A stretch of 64,000 nt of DNA from Bacteroidota bacterium (GTDB lineage Bacteria; Bacteroidota; Bacteroidia; B-17B0; Aurantibacillaceae): assembly GCA_016702705.1 (NCBI GenBank), contig JADJDM010000023.1:37074-101073 (forward strand), written 5' to 3'. Position numbers and translations under genes: made by a program. The notes under the pieces were generated by a model that worked only from the letters and a program-made list of their open reading frames with translations, was not told the DNA's origin and did no database searches. Positions 62,533-64,000 of the stretch are shown one piece after another (position 1 is the stretch's first letter; each line of letters begins with the position of its first letter).

Positions 62533-63663
62533 CTATTTAGTTTTAAATTTCAGTACCTCGTTTCTCCAAAAAGCGTTTATTTCTTCTTTGTCAATTTTAA
62601 ATAGTGTGCAAATTGTTTCAACTAGTTTTTCATCGTCATTCCGTGTCTCTAACAGTTTTTTAACTGCACTTACTCCACCTTTATCATAAGCCGCTTTACA
62701 AAAAACCGCACCTGTTGTATAAAAAGCTGCATATTGCCAGCCCCACTTTTTGTTTAACACTTCGGTAAATGTTACAGTTTCGTTAGCGTAAAGCTGATTT
62801 GCAAGAGCACTAGCATTTTGCCTCGAATGTTTTTTCCATAGTGCCACCTTTCCAAGTTGCAAAACCTTCTTCAATCATCCAATGTCTTTCATATTTGGGA
62901 ACAATCAAATGTATAAACTCGTGCGGATAGTACTCCGAACCCTGTCCACTTAAAAGCATTCGATTATCATTCATCCCAATACCAGTGGTGTAGCCCGCAT
63001 AAAAAAAATCAAAGTTTAGCAGTTTACCAAGGTCATCACCACTATCCGTAATATAAAAAATCAAATGGTTCCATTCGGGAAACTGAAACTCTTTTGCAAC
63101 TTTATCATAAAATAAACTTGATTTTTTGCAAGATCTTTATTAAATTTATGATATGATGGATAAATAAAGTTGATTTTTCCAAGTGTTGTTTTATTCCAGT
63201 TTTTGAGTTATGATTGGAAGTGCATTTTTAATTTCCACTCACCACTTTCCTTAACAGCATACAGGTTTAGTTATACACATGGGTTCGACTGACGATAGTC
63301 TCCCCCAATCCGTCTGCCGAAAAAATTGTTCTAATCCCATAATTATCTCCTTCTTTTCGATAGATAGTATTGTAGGTTTGTAATAGCCGAGTAACTGATT
63401 TGATGAAAACTGATATAGATAGTTTTTAGAAAAGTCCAAAATTTTTGAATTTGAGTTTTTCACTTGTATTCCAATAAGGATTGTCGTATATACTATCTGG
63501 CTTAGTATTTAAATAATTTATCCAAGCTCTACCACATCTTTTATTTCTTTATTCGTTGTATCCACCCTCGAATGAATTGTAACATCCATCTTTGTTTGCT
63601 GCAAAGCCTTGGCTTAAAGTAACTAAAAAACAGTAAAAATATTATTACAATCGCATTTTTCAT
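62533..63663 (-). pseudogene. Peptidase MA-like (gluzincin, HExxH) protein, multiple frameshifts
   Basis: From ATG (63663) with a signal peptide (MKNAIVIIFLLFFSYF) coherent coding runs in changing frames to the stop at 62533. Pieces include KLKNSNSKILDFSKNYLYQF, DNYGIRTIFSADGLGETIVS, a helix NALPIIT, FPEWNHLIFYITDSGDDLGK, the zinc motif YPHEFIHLIV (HExxH with Glu in HWMIEEGFATW), and the C-terminal helices (KLVETICTLFKIDKEEINAF). At least six single-base indels, most in A or T runs, separate them. Rejoined it would be about 376 aa. Probably a secreted metallopeptidase; decay or sequencing error. Confidence 0.75.
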
Positions 63664-63700
63664 TTATATAATTTTAATAGCTAAAGTCCAAATAACACTT

Positions 63701-64000
63701 TTATTTTTTCAAATTAGATTTAATCAAACCCAATCCTTTCCAAAATTCATCAGGATACTTTAATGTATTTGGCTTTCCTATCCAACCATTGGTTAGGTTA
63801 AGTACATAACCAGTATCTAATTTTTCATACTTTACCGATGTCCAAACAATTTTATCCCAACTCACCTGAATACTTTATACTATCGAGCGTTGCTGGATAC
63901 TCACCAAAACGAATCTTATGAAGTTCGATTAATGAAATAGCTGTTTTAAAATGTTGGTCACCAAATTGTTTATTTGCACCCTCCTTAAATTTCCCTAAAT
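63701..64000 (-). pseudogene. Hypothetical protein, partial and frameshifted
   Basis: The minus strand shows a coding stretch entering from the right window edge: FKEGANKQFGDQHFKTAISL, HKIRFGEYPATLDSIKYSGE, then after one frameshift DKIVWTSVKYEKLDTGYVLN, NGWIGKPNTLKYPDEFWKG and SNLKK before TAA at 63701. The part GEYPATLDSI resembles small pilin-like or DUF proteins. The start is beyond the window. The remaining 230 bp to the left carry the start of the peptidase gene. Confidence 0.5.

Noticed and set aside
1..64000. tRNA, rRNA, CRISPR or IS elements
   Set aside because: I saw no cloverleaf, no rRNA-like sequence, no regularly spaced repeat array and no transposase frame; a dedicated scan could still find a tRNA I missed.

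Overview
This window is chromosomal DNA from a member of the Bacteroidota; I cannot name the class or genus. It is AT-rich. Three lines of evidence support the phylum. First, several secreted proteins carry type IX secretion (T9SS) C-terminal sorting domains of type A and type B. Second, it has families and gene pairs typical of the phylum: DUF4290 next to murA, the GlmU-like bifunctional protein, a TonB receptor with a CarboxypepD_reg domain beside a DUF4249 lipoprotein, and TIGR02757. Third, several genes are preceded by the Bacteroidota -7 promoter element TAnnTTTG, twice with a well-spaced TTG -33 element.

Layout. 0-8 kb: partial sucD, mnmE, small envelope proteins, a NUDIX hydrolase, an L,D-transpeptidase and DivIC. 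7.8-15.7 kb: a long TraB/GumN-like gene whose 3' half is broken by frameshifts, a YjdI/YjdJ-like pair, and a small accessory patch with a membrane protein and a broken ABC-F ATPase separated by hairpin-rich, cassette-like spacers, then a frameshifted exo/endonuclease-phosphatase. 15.7-36.4 kb: mostly intact housekeeping and envelope genes, namely a GlmU-like protein, long-chain acyl-CoA synthetase, a GloVer-repeat T9SS protein, a LuxE-like protein, PAP2, nadE, a TonB receptor with DUF4249, and the run DUF4290-murA-TlpA-OmpA fusion-isoaspartyl peptidase. 36.4-45 kb: a one-domain DEAD-like protein, GNAT, a secreted cyanophycinase-like peptidase, T9SS and LRR proteins, and mqo. 45-54.3 kb (mostly minus strand): ppa, a damaged hutH, topoisomerase IV parE-parC (parC with a stop in its tail), a four-helix-bundle gene between 16-bp direct repeats, and ychF. 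54.4-62.3 kb: a split transketolase whose two halves are separated by a VWA-domain gene, then a 1490-residue secreted protein of unknown function. 62.5-64 kb: a heavily frameshifted HExxH peptidase and a partial broken gene.

The most notable signal not explained by genes is a recurrent 7-mer, CGGGGCA. I counted 20 copies by eye over both strands, about one expected from base composition. It occurs in all codon phases, usually after a purine. It could be a Chi-like, uptake or other genome-scale motif. Other points of interest are the catalytic Cys-to-Asp change in MurA, a thioredoxin-fold/OmpA fusion without its redox cysteines, a possible cyanophycin-degradation pair, and dispersed TAGTTTCTGGTT palindromes. 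Frameshifts cluster in two patches (about 10-14.3 kb and 62.5-64 kb). The reading frames on either side of each break remain coherent, so local sequencing error is at least as likely as gene decay.

No rRNA, tRNA, CRISPR array, transposase or integrase gene was recognised.
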